Shown here: in pieces, positions 51,170-60,349 of the stretch
How the letters are laid out: each line of letters starts with the position of its first letter
How positions within the stretch are numbered: the first letter of the stretch is position 1
Source: JBBSDP01 sp963754335
GTDB lineage: Bacteria; Planctomycetota; Phycisphaerae; Tepidisphaerales; Tepidisphaeraceae
Assembly: GCA_963754335.1 (NCBI GenBank)
Contig: CAVWFQ010000010.1
Span: 1,550,001-1,614,000 of the forward strand
Direction: 5' to 3'
DNA: 64,000 nucleotides
Notes under the pieces: model-generated
The model's input: the letters and a program-made list of their open reading frames with translations, nothing else
Database searches by the model: none
What the model was told of the DNA's origin: nothing
Program-made: the position numbers and the translations under genes

Positions 51170-53929
51170 ATGGGTATTTGGTCGTATCTTTCGCAGATCA
51201 ACACCACGGTTTCTTCCAGCATTCGCGAATCGTCCGACGCCAGGCAATCGACGGGGCGCGCCCCTCGCGCTCGCCGGCAAATCGCGAAGGCAATCTCCGA
51301 AACGCTCGAAGGGCGCACGCTCTTCGCGGCCGGCCCGGATGCCGGCAGCTTCACGGCAACGCCGCCGACGATCACCACCGCAAGCACGACGCCGGAGGTG
51401 GTTTCGATCACCTACACCGACATGACGACGCCGGTGCTGGAATCGAGCATCGCCGCCGGAAACATCACGGTGACCGGCCCCGCCACCGTCGGCACCATCA
51501 CGGCCGGCGCGACGCCGACGATGAACGCAAGCTCGATCGTGGCGGGATATTCCATCGCCGCCCCCGCCGGCGGATGGACGGCCGCTGACGACGGTACCTA
51601 TCAGGTCGCGCTGAACGCGACCGTGACCGACACCAGCCTCAATGCGGTGACGGCCGTTCCGATGTTCGGTTCGTTCACCGTCAGCATTCCGGTCCCCGGC
51701 CCAACCGCCGCGCTGACACCACCAACCAACATTACAACCGCCGGCGGAACGACCAAGAGCATTGTTGTCACCTACACCGATACCGCCTCTCCGATCGACG
51801 TTACGTCGATCGGCATCGGAAACATTACGGTCACCGGTCCGGCCGGCCCGTCAAGTGCGGCGCTGACCGTTTTGAGCGCGACGCCTTCACCAGCGACGAA
51901 CGGCTCGCCGATTACAGTGACCTACGTGGTCCAGTCTCCCGGCGGCACCCCCTGGAGCGTTGCGGACTCCGGCACCTACACCATCGGGTTGACCTCTACT
52001 GTGACAGATGTCGCGACAACCGCGGTAGCAGCCAACGCGAGTTTTGGAACCTTCGACGTCGCAATCGTGAATCCTCCGACAGCGGTGTTTACGCCGCCGG
52101 CCACCATCGCTGCAGGTCAGCAGGTCTTCAATTTCACGGTGGTTTATTCCGACGCCACCAATCCCGTGAGGGTTTCGACAATCGGCGTCGGGAACGTGAC
52201 CGTGACCGGTCCGACGGGCGCGTTGACCGTCCTCACCGCAACGCCCACGCCCAACACCAATGCGAATTCGATCAGCGTCGTATATACCGTCTCCGCGCCG
52301 ACGGCTCTGGGTTTCGGGCCGGCCGACAACGGCTCCTATACAGTTGCCCTGACCGGCACCGTCACTGACACACTCGGCAACGCCGTGGTTCCAGTGGCCA
52401 GCTTCGGCACGTTTGTTGTGAATATTGTCTCTGCGAACGCGCCGTTCCCCACGCTGATTCAGGATTTCGACATCACGTCGACCGGACAATTAAGCAAACA
52501 GATCATCATCAGCTACACCGATGCCATCGGGGTGGATCCCACGACCATTACCACGAGCAATATCTCTGTCGTATCCTCGACCGGAGAAACGCTTGTTGTC
52601 ACCAGCGCCGTCGCCGATTCCGCGGTTCCCAAACCAACCATTCAGGCGACCTATACGATTGCGAAGGCAGACGGGACCGCGTTTACCGCCGCGGACAACG
52701 GGACCTACGCCGTGAGCATCAACCCCCCGCCGCTTTCCCCCGCGAACGTATCCGGCGTGCACGTGGCGGCGCTGGCATCATTCGGAACGTTCATGGTCAC
52801 CGTGCCCGACCAGATTCCACCGACCGGGGTGATCACCGCTCCGGATGTCACAGCGACCGGCATCACTCAGGAAGTCATCACCGTTGTCCTGACCGACAAC
52901 AATGCCATCAACGTTTCCACAATCAAGGCCGCCAACCTGGTCGTCCTCTCTCCCAGCGGCACTCGGATTCCGGTCGTGCAGGTCATCGGCCTCACCCAGG
53001 CGAACGGGCCAACCATCACCGTGCAGTTTGTGATCGACGCGCCCAACGGCACGTGGACGACCGGAGATAACGGCCAATACACCGTTACGCTGTTCGGGGT
53101 CACCGATCTGGCCGGCAATTTCATGACGCAGGCCGTCGGCTCTTTCAACGTCATCATTCCCGCCCCGTTTGTGCGAAACTTCTCCCTGGGAACTTTCACC
53201 TCCGTCAAGGGCAAGGGACAGAGCAAGAAGCTCAAGTTCCGCGATACGCCGGACGGGACCGTAGGCATCATCACGATCAAGAACGGCACCGGCGAGGTGA
53301 CTCAGGAAGGGACGACCAACGCCATCGACCTGACCCTCAACGACATCGGCAAAGGCGTCGACGTTTCGCTGACGACCAGCAATGGCCGGCCGATCACGAT
53401 CAACAACATTTTCGTTCACGGTACGCTCGTCAACTTCAACGCCCCCCTCGCCAACGTGACCGGCACATTTTACGTATCGGGAACGGCCGAGAAGGCGAAC
53501 TTCTTCCACCTGGTGGGAACCGCACAGGTGCCGGCGGTCTTCGCGGCGGCGGGCCCCATCGAGAAACTCATCGTCAGCAAGGCGACCACCCAGGCGCTGA
53601 TTCTCAGCGGCGCGAATCTCGGCAGCACCGGCCTGCTCGGTCAGCCGGATGACACGTTCGGCGGCGGCGAGATTGACTCCGTGACGCTCGGCGGCCAATT
53701 CACCACCACCGTCGTCGAAGCAGGCGCCGCGCCCGGACCCGATGGCGAGTTCGGCACCGGCGACGACACCAGCGCCGGAACCAACAGCATCATCCATTCG
53801 GTCGTCGCCGATAACGGCACCGGCCAGGGCGTCCTGTTCGAGGCCAACGGGTTCGGAATCTTCAAGTTCAATAAGAAGAAATTCACCCCCAACCCCGCGA
53901 CGGATCCGCGCTTCAAGCTTTTGCCCTGA
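51170..53929 (+). CDS. Large surface protein with LEPR-like N-terminus and tandem Ig-like repeats
   Basis: 919 residues, intact. GGAGGGTCTC stands before ATG 51170. The N-terminus has no classical signal peptide but shows LEGRTLFAAG at about residue 47, matching the LEPR-XLL-like export region of planctomycete surface proteins. Then five repeats of about 100-120 residues with the pattern SITYTD...NITVTGP...ADDGTYQVAL...SFGTFTV (about 60-650). The last part (about 660-919) is a beta-helix-like domain (FSLGTFTSVKGKGQSKKLKF; VSGTAEKANFFHLVG) ending FKLLP. The D-G/N-G-T-Y motifs suggest Ca-stabilised cadherin-like repeats. Likely an adhesin or cell-wall component. Confidence 0.82.
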   Translation: MGIWSYLSQINTTVSSSIRESSDARQSTGRAPRARRQIAKAISETLEGRTLFAAGPDAGSFTATPPTITTASTTPEVVSITYTDMTTPVLESSIAAGNITVTGPATVGTITAGATPTMNASSIVAGYSIAAPAGGWTAADDGTYQVALNATVTDTSLNAVTAVPMFGSFTVSIPVPGPTAALTPPTNITTAGGTTKSIVVTYTDTASPIDVTSIGIGNITVTGPAGPSSAALTVLSATPSPATNGSPITVTYVVQSPGGTPWSVADSGTYTIGLTSTVTDVATTAVAANASFGTFDVAIVNPPTAVFTPPATIAAGQQVFNFTVVYSDATNPVRVSTIGVGNVTVTGPTGALTVLTATPTPNTNANSISVVYTVSAPTALGFGPADNGSYTVALTGTVTDTLGNAVVPVASFGTFVVNIVSANAPFPTLIQDFDITSTGQLSKQIIISYTDAIGVDPTTITTSNISVVSSTGETLVVTSAVADSAVPKPTIQATYTIAKADGTAFTAADNGTYAVSINPPPLSPANVSGVHVAALASFGTFMVTVPDQIPPTGVITAPDVTATGITQEVITVVLTDNNAINVSTIKAANLVVLSPSGTRIPVVQVIGLTQANGPTITVQFVIDAPNGTWTTGDNGQYTVTLFGVTDLAGNFMTQAVGSFNVIIPAPFVRNFSLGTFTSVKGKGQSKKLKFRDTPDGTVGIITIKNGTGEVTQEGTTNAIDLTLNDIGKGVDVSLTTSNGRPITINNIFVHGTLVNFNAPLANVTGTFYVSGTAEKANFFHLVGTAQVPAVFAAAGPIEKLIVSKATTQALILSGANLGSTGLLGQPDDTFGGGEIDSVTLGGQFTTTVVEAGAAPGPDGEFGTGDDTSAGTNSIIHSVVADNGTGQGVLFEANGFGIFKFNKKKFTPNPATDPRFKLLP

Positions 53930-53967
53930 GCGGTGTAACGCTCAGTTGTGGTGAACGCGATTCCTGT

Positions 53968-54008
53968 TCCCTCTCCCGGTACGCCGGGAGAGGGTTAGGG
54001 TGAGGGGC
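53968..54008. repeat. Repeat family A, single copy
   Basis: CCCTCTCCCGGTACGCCGGG followed by AGGGTGAGGGGCATTTGGAA, 40 bases after the surface protein stop. Confidence 0.85.
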
Positions 54009-54082
54009 ATTTGGAAGTCGCGAATACGCCCGTCGTCCGCGCTTGACTGCCCGCTCCACCCGTTTAAGATTTCCCCCTTCCC

Positions 54083-54165
54083 GCGGCTGTGGCGGAATTG
54101 GCAGACGCGCAAGATTCAGGTTCTTGTGTCCACAAGACGTGCAGGTTCGATTCCTGTCAGCCGCA
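54083..54165 (+). tRNA. tRNA-Leu (anticodon CAG)
   Basis: 83-base class II tRNA. Acceptor stem GCGGCTG pairs with CAGCCGC; discriminator A; anticodon CAG at 54,117-54,119 in the loop TTCAGGT; T-loop GGTTCGATTCC; a long variable arm as in tRNA-Leu. The 3' CCA is not encoded. It reads CUG codons. Confidence 0.95.
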
Positions 54166-54171
54166 TTGAAA

Positions 54172-54196
54172 CCCCTCGAAGACGAGGGGTTTTTTC
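54172..54196 (+). terminator. Rho-independent terminator after tRNA-Leu
   Basis: CCCCTCGAAGACGAGGGG followed by TTTTTT, six bases after the tRNA end. Confidence 0.93.
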
Positions 54197-54374
54197 ACGC
54201 TTCGAATTTTGATTCGGCGAACATCAAGCACAACCCCCGACGACGGAGCAGAGCGGCACGCGCCACGCCATCCCCGCCGCGCCGCGGCACTCACCTGACA
54301 AGAAATGTCGCAATTATATAATAGACTCCGAACGGTTGGTCGCGAAAAAGTGGGGGTGTTGTTCTCGATCAAAT

Positions 54375-54462
54375 GTCTCTGTGATCTCTGTGCCCCTCCG
54401 TGATCTCTGTGGCCATTCTCTTCTGCATTTCTTCGCGCCGACCTTCGCGCCTTCGCGGTAAC
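54375..54462. repeat. Repeat family D (CTCTGTGATCTCTGTG ... CTTCGCGCCTTCGCGG)
   Basis: TCTCTGTGATCTCTGTGCCC, then TCCGTGATCTCTGTGGCC and CTTCGCGCCTTCGCGG. The same composite occurs at 60,388-60,427 (inverted) and 60,556-60,655. Confidence 0.75.
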
Positions 54463-54631
54463 CCAAATTTGATTGGACCGCGAAGTGCGAGAGAAAGCGG
54501 GAATGCCTGTTCCCCCAGGATTTGCCGCCGACGGTAATTGGATTTTTCCCGGAGAATTTGGCACACATCCCAATTGGCTGCGTCATCTGATTGCACTATC
54601 ATCCGTGGAATTCTTCAGGAGCGAAATCGCA

Positions 54632-55697
54632 ATGGAACGCCGCAAATTTGGAAATACGAATGTGGAAGTCTCCGCCGTCGCGCTGGGGTGCTGGATCTTC
54701 GGCGTGGACTGGTGGGGACATTACACCGATGAGCGGGCCCTGGAGCTGTGCCGGTTTTCCTACGACCAGGGAATCACCTATTTCGACAATGGGGACGCCT
54801 ACGGCAACGGCCGCGCCGAAACCGTCTTCGGCAAGTTCATCAAAGAAATCGGCCGCGACAAAATCGAGATCGGCGGCAAGTTCGGCTACGACTTCTACAG
54901 CGACCCCGGCGTTCCCGGCTCGCACAGCGAGCGAAAGCAGGATTTTTCGCCGAAGTTCATGCGCTTCGCGCTCGAACAATCGCTCAAGCGGCTCGGGGTC
55001 GAGGTCATCGACCTGTACATGGCCCACAACATCAAGCTGCCCCAGTTCCGCGATGATCTGTTCGCGGAGCTCGACAAGGTGCGGGACGAGGGAAAGATCA
55101 GGACATGGGGCGTCTCCCTCGGCCCAGCCATCGGCTGGCGCGACGAAGGATTCAAGGCGATGATCGACCACGGCGCGAAGGCCGTCCAGACCGTTTACAA
55201 CCTCTTCGAGCAGAACCCGGGCAAGGAGTTCTGCGAAGTGGCTCATTCCCAGCGTGCCGGCGTGCTCGCCCGCGTTCACGACAACAGCAGCATCCTCAAG
55301 GATGTGGTCAAGATAGACACCACGATCTGGCGAAAGCGATCACCGCAAATTCCGCGATCAAAGCTGGAAAATTTACGGCCTCAAGAAGCTGGAACTCGTC
55401 CGCCATTACGCGAGCGATCATGGAATGACGGTTCACCAGCTTGCCTGTAAGTGGCTCCTGATGGATTCAGCCCTCACCAGCATCACCGGCACGTTTCTGA
55501 ATGAACATGAAATTCAGGAAGCCGCCGAATCGACCGCGAAGCCGAAATTGGCGCAGTCCGAAATGCAGCAAATTGTCGAGGACTATTCCCGCGACTGGGG
55601 ACTCGGCGTCGATGCGCATCCGTGCGACATCAAAACCAGTGTGGATCCGAGCGGCCCGAGCGGAGTGGATACGTGCGCCGCCGATATTGATTGCTGA
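54632..55697 (+). CDS. Aldo/keto reductase (one frameshift)
   Basis: About 355 residues from ATG 54632 behind AGGAG. The (beta/alpha)8 AKR family: RKFGNTNVEVSAVALGCWIF, FDNGDAYGNGRAETVFGKFI (catalytic Asp and Tyr), GGKFGYDF with the active-site Lys, LKRLGVEVIDLYMAHN with the catalytic His replaced in context MAHN, and WGVSLG. NADP-dependent oxidoreduction of aldehydes or ketones is expected. An extra base at about 55,318-55,332 shifts the frame; it resumes as HRKFRDQSWKIYGLKKLELV and ends with a C-terminal extension GLGVDAHPCDIKTSVDPSG unlike typical AKRs. Stand-alone gene. Confidence 0.88.
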
Positions 55698-55782
55698 GGC
55701 GGTCGGACGCGAAAATAAATTCGAACATCGAACACTCAACTCGACGTCAGCGGGAAATGTCATTTGCGTCTAATGTTCATCC

Positions 55783-56157
55783 ATGCCTTCGTTGCGTTAT
55801 GTTGTCCTGCGACACGAAGGAATCGCCGATCCGCACTTTGATCTCATGTTCGAAACCGCGCCCGGTTCGGCGCCGAGGACCTGGCGCTCATCAGTCTGGC
55901 CGATCACAGAGCGGACGCAACTCGTCGAACTACGGGACCATCGTCGGGCCTATCTCGAATACGAAGGTCCGGTTTCCGACAATCGCGGTCAGGTCCGATG
56001 TATTTGCAGTGGCTTTTTCAAGATTGTCGCGATGAATGATGTCGAATGGCGACTGGTTCTCGACGATTTTGAGTCGGAACTGTTGATGAGCAAATCATCG
56101 GGCGAATGGGTCGCGACTCCGGCTGCGCCCTCATCTGGTGGGAAATCACGCCGTTGA
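55783..56157 (+). CDS. Stand-alone LigD 3'-phosphoesterase-like (DNA polymerase ligase N-terminal) protein
   Basis: 124 residues. YVVLRHEGIADPHFDLMFET matches the PE-domain opening (H...H-x-D-L), then TWRSSVWPITERTQLVELRD and RRAYLEYEGPVSDNRGQVRC. The PE domain of LigD trims 3' ends in end joining using two His and an Asp with Mn; here the HE...HFD residues are present. Planctomycetes carry such short stand-alone versions; activity is inferred. No Ku or ligase is in the window. Confidence 0.8.
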   Translation: MPSLRYVVLRHEGIADPHFDLMFETAPGSAPRTWRSSVWPITERTQLVELRDHRRAYLEYEGPVSDNRGQVRCICSGFFKIVAMNDVEWRLVLDDFESELLMSKSSGEWVATPAAPSSGGKSRR

Positions 56158-56248
56158 TTCAGCAGCAGATTGCTGGCACGGACCTTTCTGCGGTCGCGTT
56201 GGCTGACGATCTGGAAGACGCTCGCCGCGGCAAACCGAAGCCGCCAGC

Positions 56249-56310
56249 CGTCGCTTGCGCCTTCGCGATTCACGCCGATCCGCCACTGCGTCGCTTGCGC
56301 CTTCGCGATT
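56249..56310. repeat. Repeat family B, two direct copies
   Basis: TCGCTTGCGCCTTCGCGAT occurs at about 56,251 and again at 56,291, in the same orientation with a 20-base spacer. A direct pair contrasts with the inverted pair at 38.9 kb. Confidence 0.8.
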
Positions 56311-56375
56311 TTCCGCTATGACTGAACGTTCCCTTAGGCGCGAACAGATTCCCTTTCGTTCAGCGCAATAAAAAA

Positions 56376-56408
56376 GGTGGCGTGGTCCTCTCGGCATACC
56401 ACGCCACC
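56376..56408 (-). terminator. Orphan minus-strand terminator
   Basis: Perfect 10-bp stem GGTGGCGTGG / CCACGCCACC with a 13-base loop. On the minus strand it is followed by TTTTTTATTG. No annotated minus-strand gene lies upstream, so it may end a small RNA or short unrecognised gene. Confidence 0.7.
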
Positions 56409-56668
56409 CAGGGAAGGAGGCTCGTTAAGAATCTCGTTCGTTAAGTCATACGAACTATGCCCCACGAAGTTCATCGCGGCCAATCGCTGCTGCGAATTTT
56501 TCGACGGGCGTCAAGGCGCGGTAAACCTCTCGTTTGAAATGAGTTCGGAGAGCCGTTGATGAGCCTGCTTTAATTATCGGACCATGCGGATCGCAAGGCG
56601 TTTATCATATACTTTTCCCAGACTGTCCAAGTGCCCCGGTCGGCGATCGAATAGAATCCGGCGAAACC

Positions 56669-57788
56669 ATGCGAGCCATCGTTACCGGACAGGTCGGCGT
56701 CGATAAAGGGCTTTATCTTGAGGCGGTCCGCACGCTTGCGCATCAGCGCGGCGTTGAGCTGACCATCTGCCATGTCGGACGCATGATGTACGCCGAAGCC
56801 CCCGATGTCCCGCCGGGGCGAATCCTCAATCTTCCCATCACCCGGCTCAATGCCCTGCGGCGTTCGGTCTTCAAGGAAATTTTGCGGCTGGCCGAGCAGC
56901 ACGAGCACATCCTGGTCAACACCCACGCCACGTTTCGATGGAAGCACGGGCTCTTTGCCGCCTTCGATTTTGACCAGATGAAGGCATTCAACGCCGACCT
57001 CTACCTCACGCTCATGGACAATGTCGAGAACATCCATCAGCGGCTCGAACGCGATCACGATGTCGGGCACACGCTCAAGGACATCATGGTCTGGCGCGAA
57101 GAGGAACTGCTGGCCACCGAAATCATCGCCAACATCACGCGCGGCTACGGGCACTTTTTCATGCTGAGTCGCGGCCGCACGACGCCGACTACCGAAACGG
57201 TTTACCGGCTGATGATGGAGCCGGCCCGGCCGAAGGTTTATCTGTCGTTTCCGATGAGCCATGTGATGGATCAGCCCGGAGACGCTGGAAGAGATCCAGC
57301 AGTTCAAGGAGGAAATGCAGTTGCATTTCACGACCTTCGATCCGGCGGATCTGGACGAATTCAACATTCACGCGCTGGCCGTTGAGGCAATCCGGGAAGG
57401 ACGATCGACCATCGAAGTGACCGCCGCCGACGGTCCGATCACGCTCAAGGCCGCCGACGTCGCCCAGGTGAGCGGCGACATTCTCGGGCAGATTTATGCC
57501 CGTGATTTCAAGATGATCGATCAGTCGCAAATCATCGTCAGCTTTATCCCCGAACAGCCGAACGGAAAGCCCGCCCTTTCCAGCGGAGTCGAGCGCGAAC
57601 TGCATCATGCCTTTGAAGGGGGCAAAGAGGTTTATGTGATCTGGAATTGCCGGGCGACGCCGTCACCATTCATCACGGAGACGGCGACGAAGGTCTTTGC
57701 CGATGTTGCCGCAGCGCTGAAATGGTTTGAGCAACGCGGGTATTTCGGCAAGAGTACGGACGCTGCTCAGCGCTCGGAGCGAGGATAA
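56669..57788 (+). CDS. P-loop ATP-binding/adenylate-kinase-like protein (one frameshift)
   Basis: About 373 residues. Starts MRAIVTGQVGVDKGLYLEAV: a Walker-A-like loop of the form GxxGxDKxx, known from a family of archaeal and bacterial kinase-like ATP-binding proteins, though the usual GKS/T is replaced by DKG. Further: HEHILVNTHATFRWKHGL and YLTLMDNVENIHQRLERDHD. The second half (VSGDILGQIYARDFKMIDQS; QIIVSFIPEQPNGKPALSSG; GVERELHHAFEGGKEVYVIW) resembles a nucleoside 2-deoxyribosyltransferase-like or Rossmann fold. An extra C at 57,275-57,277 joins MDQ to PETLEEIQQFKEE. Substrate unknown. Confidence 0.8.
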
Positions 57789-57790
57789 GG

Positions 57791-58105
57791 ATGATGGAAG
57801 CGAGGCTGATCGCCGTTCCAACGCGGGTGGTTCCCAACTACGTGCCCGGCCGCTCGCGGCGACGCATCCCCGTTCCATTTGCCGCGATGTTGTGCGGGGC
57901 GGTCCCGCTTTCACTTGGCATCGCCATCTTCCTGTTGTGGGTGATTACCCGATGGGAGGCGCTGGAAGTTGCCGGGTTTCTTACAATCTGGGCTGGCACG
58001 ATTTTCGTCGCCGCCGGCTGCATCGCCCTTGACGGATACGTGGACGGGAGCTTCGGGGATGCAAAAACGGTGACGATCAATGGCGCTGCGGTTCAAATCA
58101 AATGA
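57791..58105 (+). CDS. Small two-helix membrane protein
   Basis: 104 residues, starting at ATG 57791 two bases after the previous stop. Two membrane helices (AAMLCGAVPLSLGIAIFLLW; VAGFLTIWAGTIFVAAGCIA) between a basic N-terminal tail (PGRSRRRIPVP) and a short polar C-terminal tail. Its stop overlaps the ATG of the LOG gene (ATGA), so the three genes form one operon. Function unknown. Confidence 0.75.
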   Translation: MMEARLIAVPTRVVPNYVPGRSRRRIPVPFAAMLCGAVPLSLGIAIFLLWVITRWEALEVAGFLTIWAGTIFVAAGCIALDGYVDGSFGDAKTVTINGAAVQIK

Positions 58106-58686
58106 TTCAATCCGTCACCGTCTATTGCTCCTCGAGCCGCACCGCCGCTCCGGTCTATCTTGCGGCGGCCCGCGAGCTGGGCGAATTGATCGCCCGCGCC
58201 GGGTGGACGCTCGTGTACGGCGGCAACAATCTGGGCTCGATGGGAGTCCTGGCGAATGCCGCCCGGAATGCAGGTGGCAAAGTCATCGGCGTTACGCCGC
58301 GATCACTGGTGGATGACGGGTCGGCCGACGAGAAGTGCGATGAGCTTCTGATTACAACCGGCATGCGCGAACGCAAGGCATTGCTCGAAGAACGCGGCGA
58401 CGCGTTCATCGCCTTGCCCGGCGGACTGGGAACGCTGGAAGAATTGTTCGAGATCCTCGTCGGCAAATTCCTGGGCTATCACACCAAGCCGGTGGTTCTG
58501 CTCAACATCGAGAATTTTTACGCCCCGCTGCTGGCGATGATCGAACATGCGATCGAACTGCAGTTCATGAAGCCCCGTGTCCGCAAGCTGTTTCACGTGG
58601 CCCACACCCCGGCGGAAGCGATCGACTTTCTGCAGCACGCCGGGCTCTGCGAGCCCGGATCCGGGTCCGCAGGACCCGGCGTGTGA
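58102..58686 (+). CDS. LOG-family protein (TIGR00730; cytokinin riboside 5'-monophosphate phosphoribohydrolase-like)
   Basis: 194 residues. Motifs: VTVYCSSSRTAAPVYLAAAR, LVYGGNNLGSMGVLANAARN, and the signature MRERKALLEERGDAFIALPG followed by GLGTLEELFEI. LOG enzymes hydrolyse nucleoside 5'-monophosphates at the N-glycosidic bond; many bacterial members act on AMP. The last codons (EPGSGSAGPGV) are encoded by a family C repeat, so the protein has a repeat-derived tail. Confidence 0.92.
   Translation: MIQSVTVYCSSSRTAAPVYLAAARELGELIARAGWTLVYGGNNLGSMGVLANAARNAGGKVIGVTPRSLVDDGSADEKCDELLITTGMRERKALLEERGDAFIALPGGLGTLEELFEILVGKFLGYHTKPVVLLNIENFYAPLLAMIEHAIELQFMKPRVRKLFHVAHTPAEAIDFLQHAGLCEPGSGSAGPGV
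58651..58682. repeat. Repeat family C copy inside the LOG gene
   Basis: GAGCCCGGATCCGGGTCCGC followed by AGGACCCGGCGTG: nested palindromes of the same kind as at 29,028. It supplies the last coding triplets and the stop of the LOG gene. Confidence 0.75.
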
Positions 58687-58983
58687 AATGCTCCCGCACC
58701 GATTAAATGAATGTAATCAAAGAAGTTGCGGGTGATTCCGATAATGCTGAAGTTGGTTCGACAGGAACCGTCGCCACACGGACGATACAATAGTTAGTGC
58801 GAACAAGAAGGATCGGAACGGCGCGGCCACTCAAATAAAAAATTGGCCGCAGATTCACGCTGATTAACGCGGATCTGAAGAACGGGAACTTCTTAATCCG
58901 CGTTCATCCGCGTTTATCCGCGGCAATAATTCTTCTTCGTCTTGAGTTTGGTTGCAGCGTTGGCCGCGCTGTGGCATAGAGCC
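58687..58983. other. Intergenic region with repeat family E
   Basis: 297 bases. At 58,852-58,924 CGCTGATTAACGCGGATCTG is mirrored by AATCCGCGTTCATCCGCG, a common planctomycete/acidobacterial spacer repeat. Nothing else seen. Confidence 0.55.
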
Positions 58984-60349
58984 ATGCATTCCCGCAGCAT
59001 CAACTTCACGATCGCCATTTGCGCGTCGCTGATCCTGCACGTGGGATTCATGACGTACAGCGCGTATCACTACGCGCGGATTCAATCGCTTTATCTTGCC
59101 CCGATCTGGCATCGGGAAAACGCCATTACGCTGAATCTCGAGCAGCCGAAATTGCCGGATCTTTCGGTACATGACGAGCTCGGGGAGCGAAACGCAAAAG
59201 GGATTGCCGCAAATGCCTCCCCAGGGGGATAAACCCCTTCAGGCGCCGGAGGCGGATCTCGATCAGGCGTTTCTCAATCGCGATCCTTCCACCTCCGGCC
59301 GCAAGACCGCCCCGCCAGTCGAACTGACCGGTCCCGTCGGAGAAGGTGGTCATGGCGGACAGGCCGGCAGCGCCGCCCGAGCGCCGAGTGAGGTCGCTGA
59401 GCCGCCAACCCCGCCGGCCTCTCCGAGCGCGCTCGGGCAAGCACAACTTGCCGCAAAGACGCCGGAGCGAACTCCGCTTCAGCCCCCGCAGCCCGCCACG
59501 ATTCCGCCCGTGCGCCGCACCGATCTACCGGCCGAGGCGGCCGCGCCCGCCGTGCCGACGCCCGGAGCGGGCAAGGCGGACAAGCCGCTCGCCGCGGCGG
59601 AAAAAGCGCAACCGGACGCGCCGATTCCGCTCAAGGAACAATCAACGGAGGCTCGTGTTCTGACGCATTCGCGGCCTGACCCAACGAAGAAAGGGGAAAG
59701 CCTCGCCCAATACGCCCTGGCCCCGGCGGCGGCTCCCCCGCCCGAAAGTGAACTGGGCCGGGAATTGCCGGCCACGCTGGCAAAGGGTCGCCTGCAACGC
59801 GACACGGAGGGAACTCAGGTGGCGATTGCGACGCCGATCTCTTCGCCGCCGGTTCCGCAGACGGCGTTGCCCACTCCGCCACAGCCGCAACGCACGGCAA
59901 CGCCGGCGCCCCCTGTCGCCACTGCGGCACAAGCTGCTCCCGCTCGACCCGCGACCGGTGACAGCCGGGCACCCGGCCGCCCCGCCCGCGCCAACCCGCT
60001 TCCCCAAAGCGACAGCGACTCGGACGCTTTTTCCAAGATTGGCAGCGCCGTTTTTCATAACGGCCGCCTGGAGGTTCGCGAAGGGCGCAAGGTCCGCACC
60101 ACCCGTCCGCAGATTCTCGTTCCCGGGCTGCTCGACGAATTTGGTCTGGCCAATCCGACGGTCGTGCTCAAGGTCAACATCGACCCGACGGGAAAGGTGA
60201 CCAACGTCGACATTTTCAGATCGAGCGGCAGCAACGATCTCGACCAGCCCTGCCTGCGCGCCGTGTACGACTGGTGGTTCGAGCCCGCCCGCGACCCCGC
60301 CGGGAAACCCATTCCGGATGCCGTGCTGTTCGCGATCACGTTCCGGTAA
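58984..60349 (+). CDS. TonB-like energy-transducing protein (one frameshift)
   Basis: About 455 residues. ATG 58984 (MHSRSINF) precedes a membrane anchor IAICASLILHVGFMTYSAYH. A motif typical of planctomycete TonB-like proteins follows (DELGERNAKGIAANASPG...DQAFLNRDP). The centre is a Pro/Ala-rich linker of about 250 residues spanning the periplasm. The C-terminal TonB-type domain has VLKVNIDPTGKVTNVDIFRS and LDQPCLRAVYDWWFEPARDP. An extra G at 59,219-59,229 (CCCCAGGGGG) causes the shift. No ExbB/ExbD in the window. Confidence 0.85.

Larger units (their letters stand above)
53930..54631. other. Intergenic region with tRNA and repeats
   Basis: 702 bases without a protein gene. It contains a family A copy, tRNA-Leu, its terminator and family D repeats; the stretch 54,200-54,370 shows nothing recognisable. 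Confidence 0.55.
56158..56668. other. Intergenic region with repeats and an orphan terminator
   Basis: 511 bases. Two family B arms lie at 56,249 and 56,289, then a minus-strand terminator at 56,376. Between 56,409 and 56,570 the minus strand holds short open frames but no convincing start. Confidence 0.55.

Noticed and set aside
54157..54602. Small minus-strand genes near the tRNA
   Set aside because: They are translations of repeat family D and the tRNA region, with no ribosome sites or homology.
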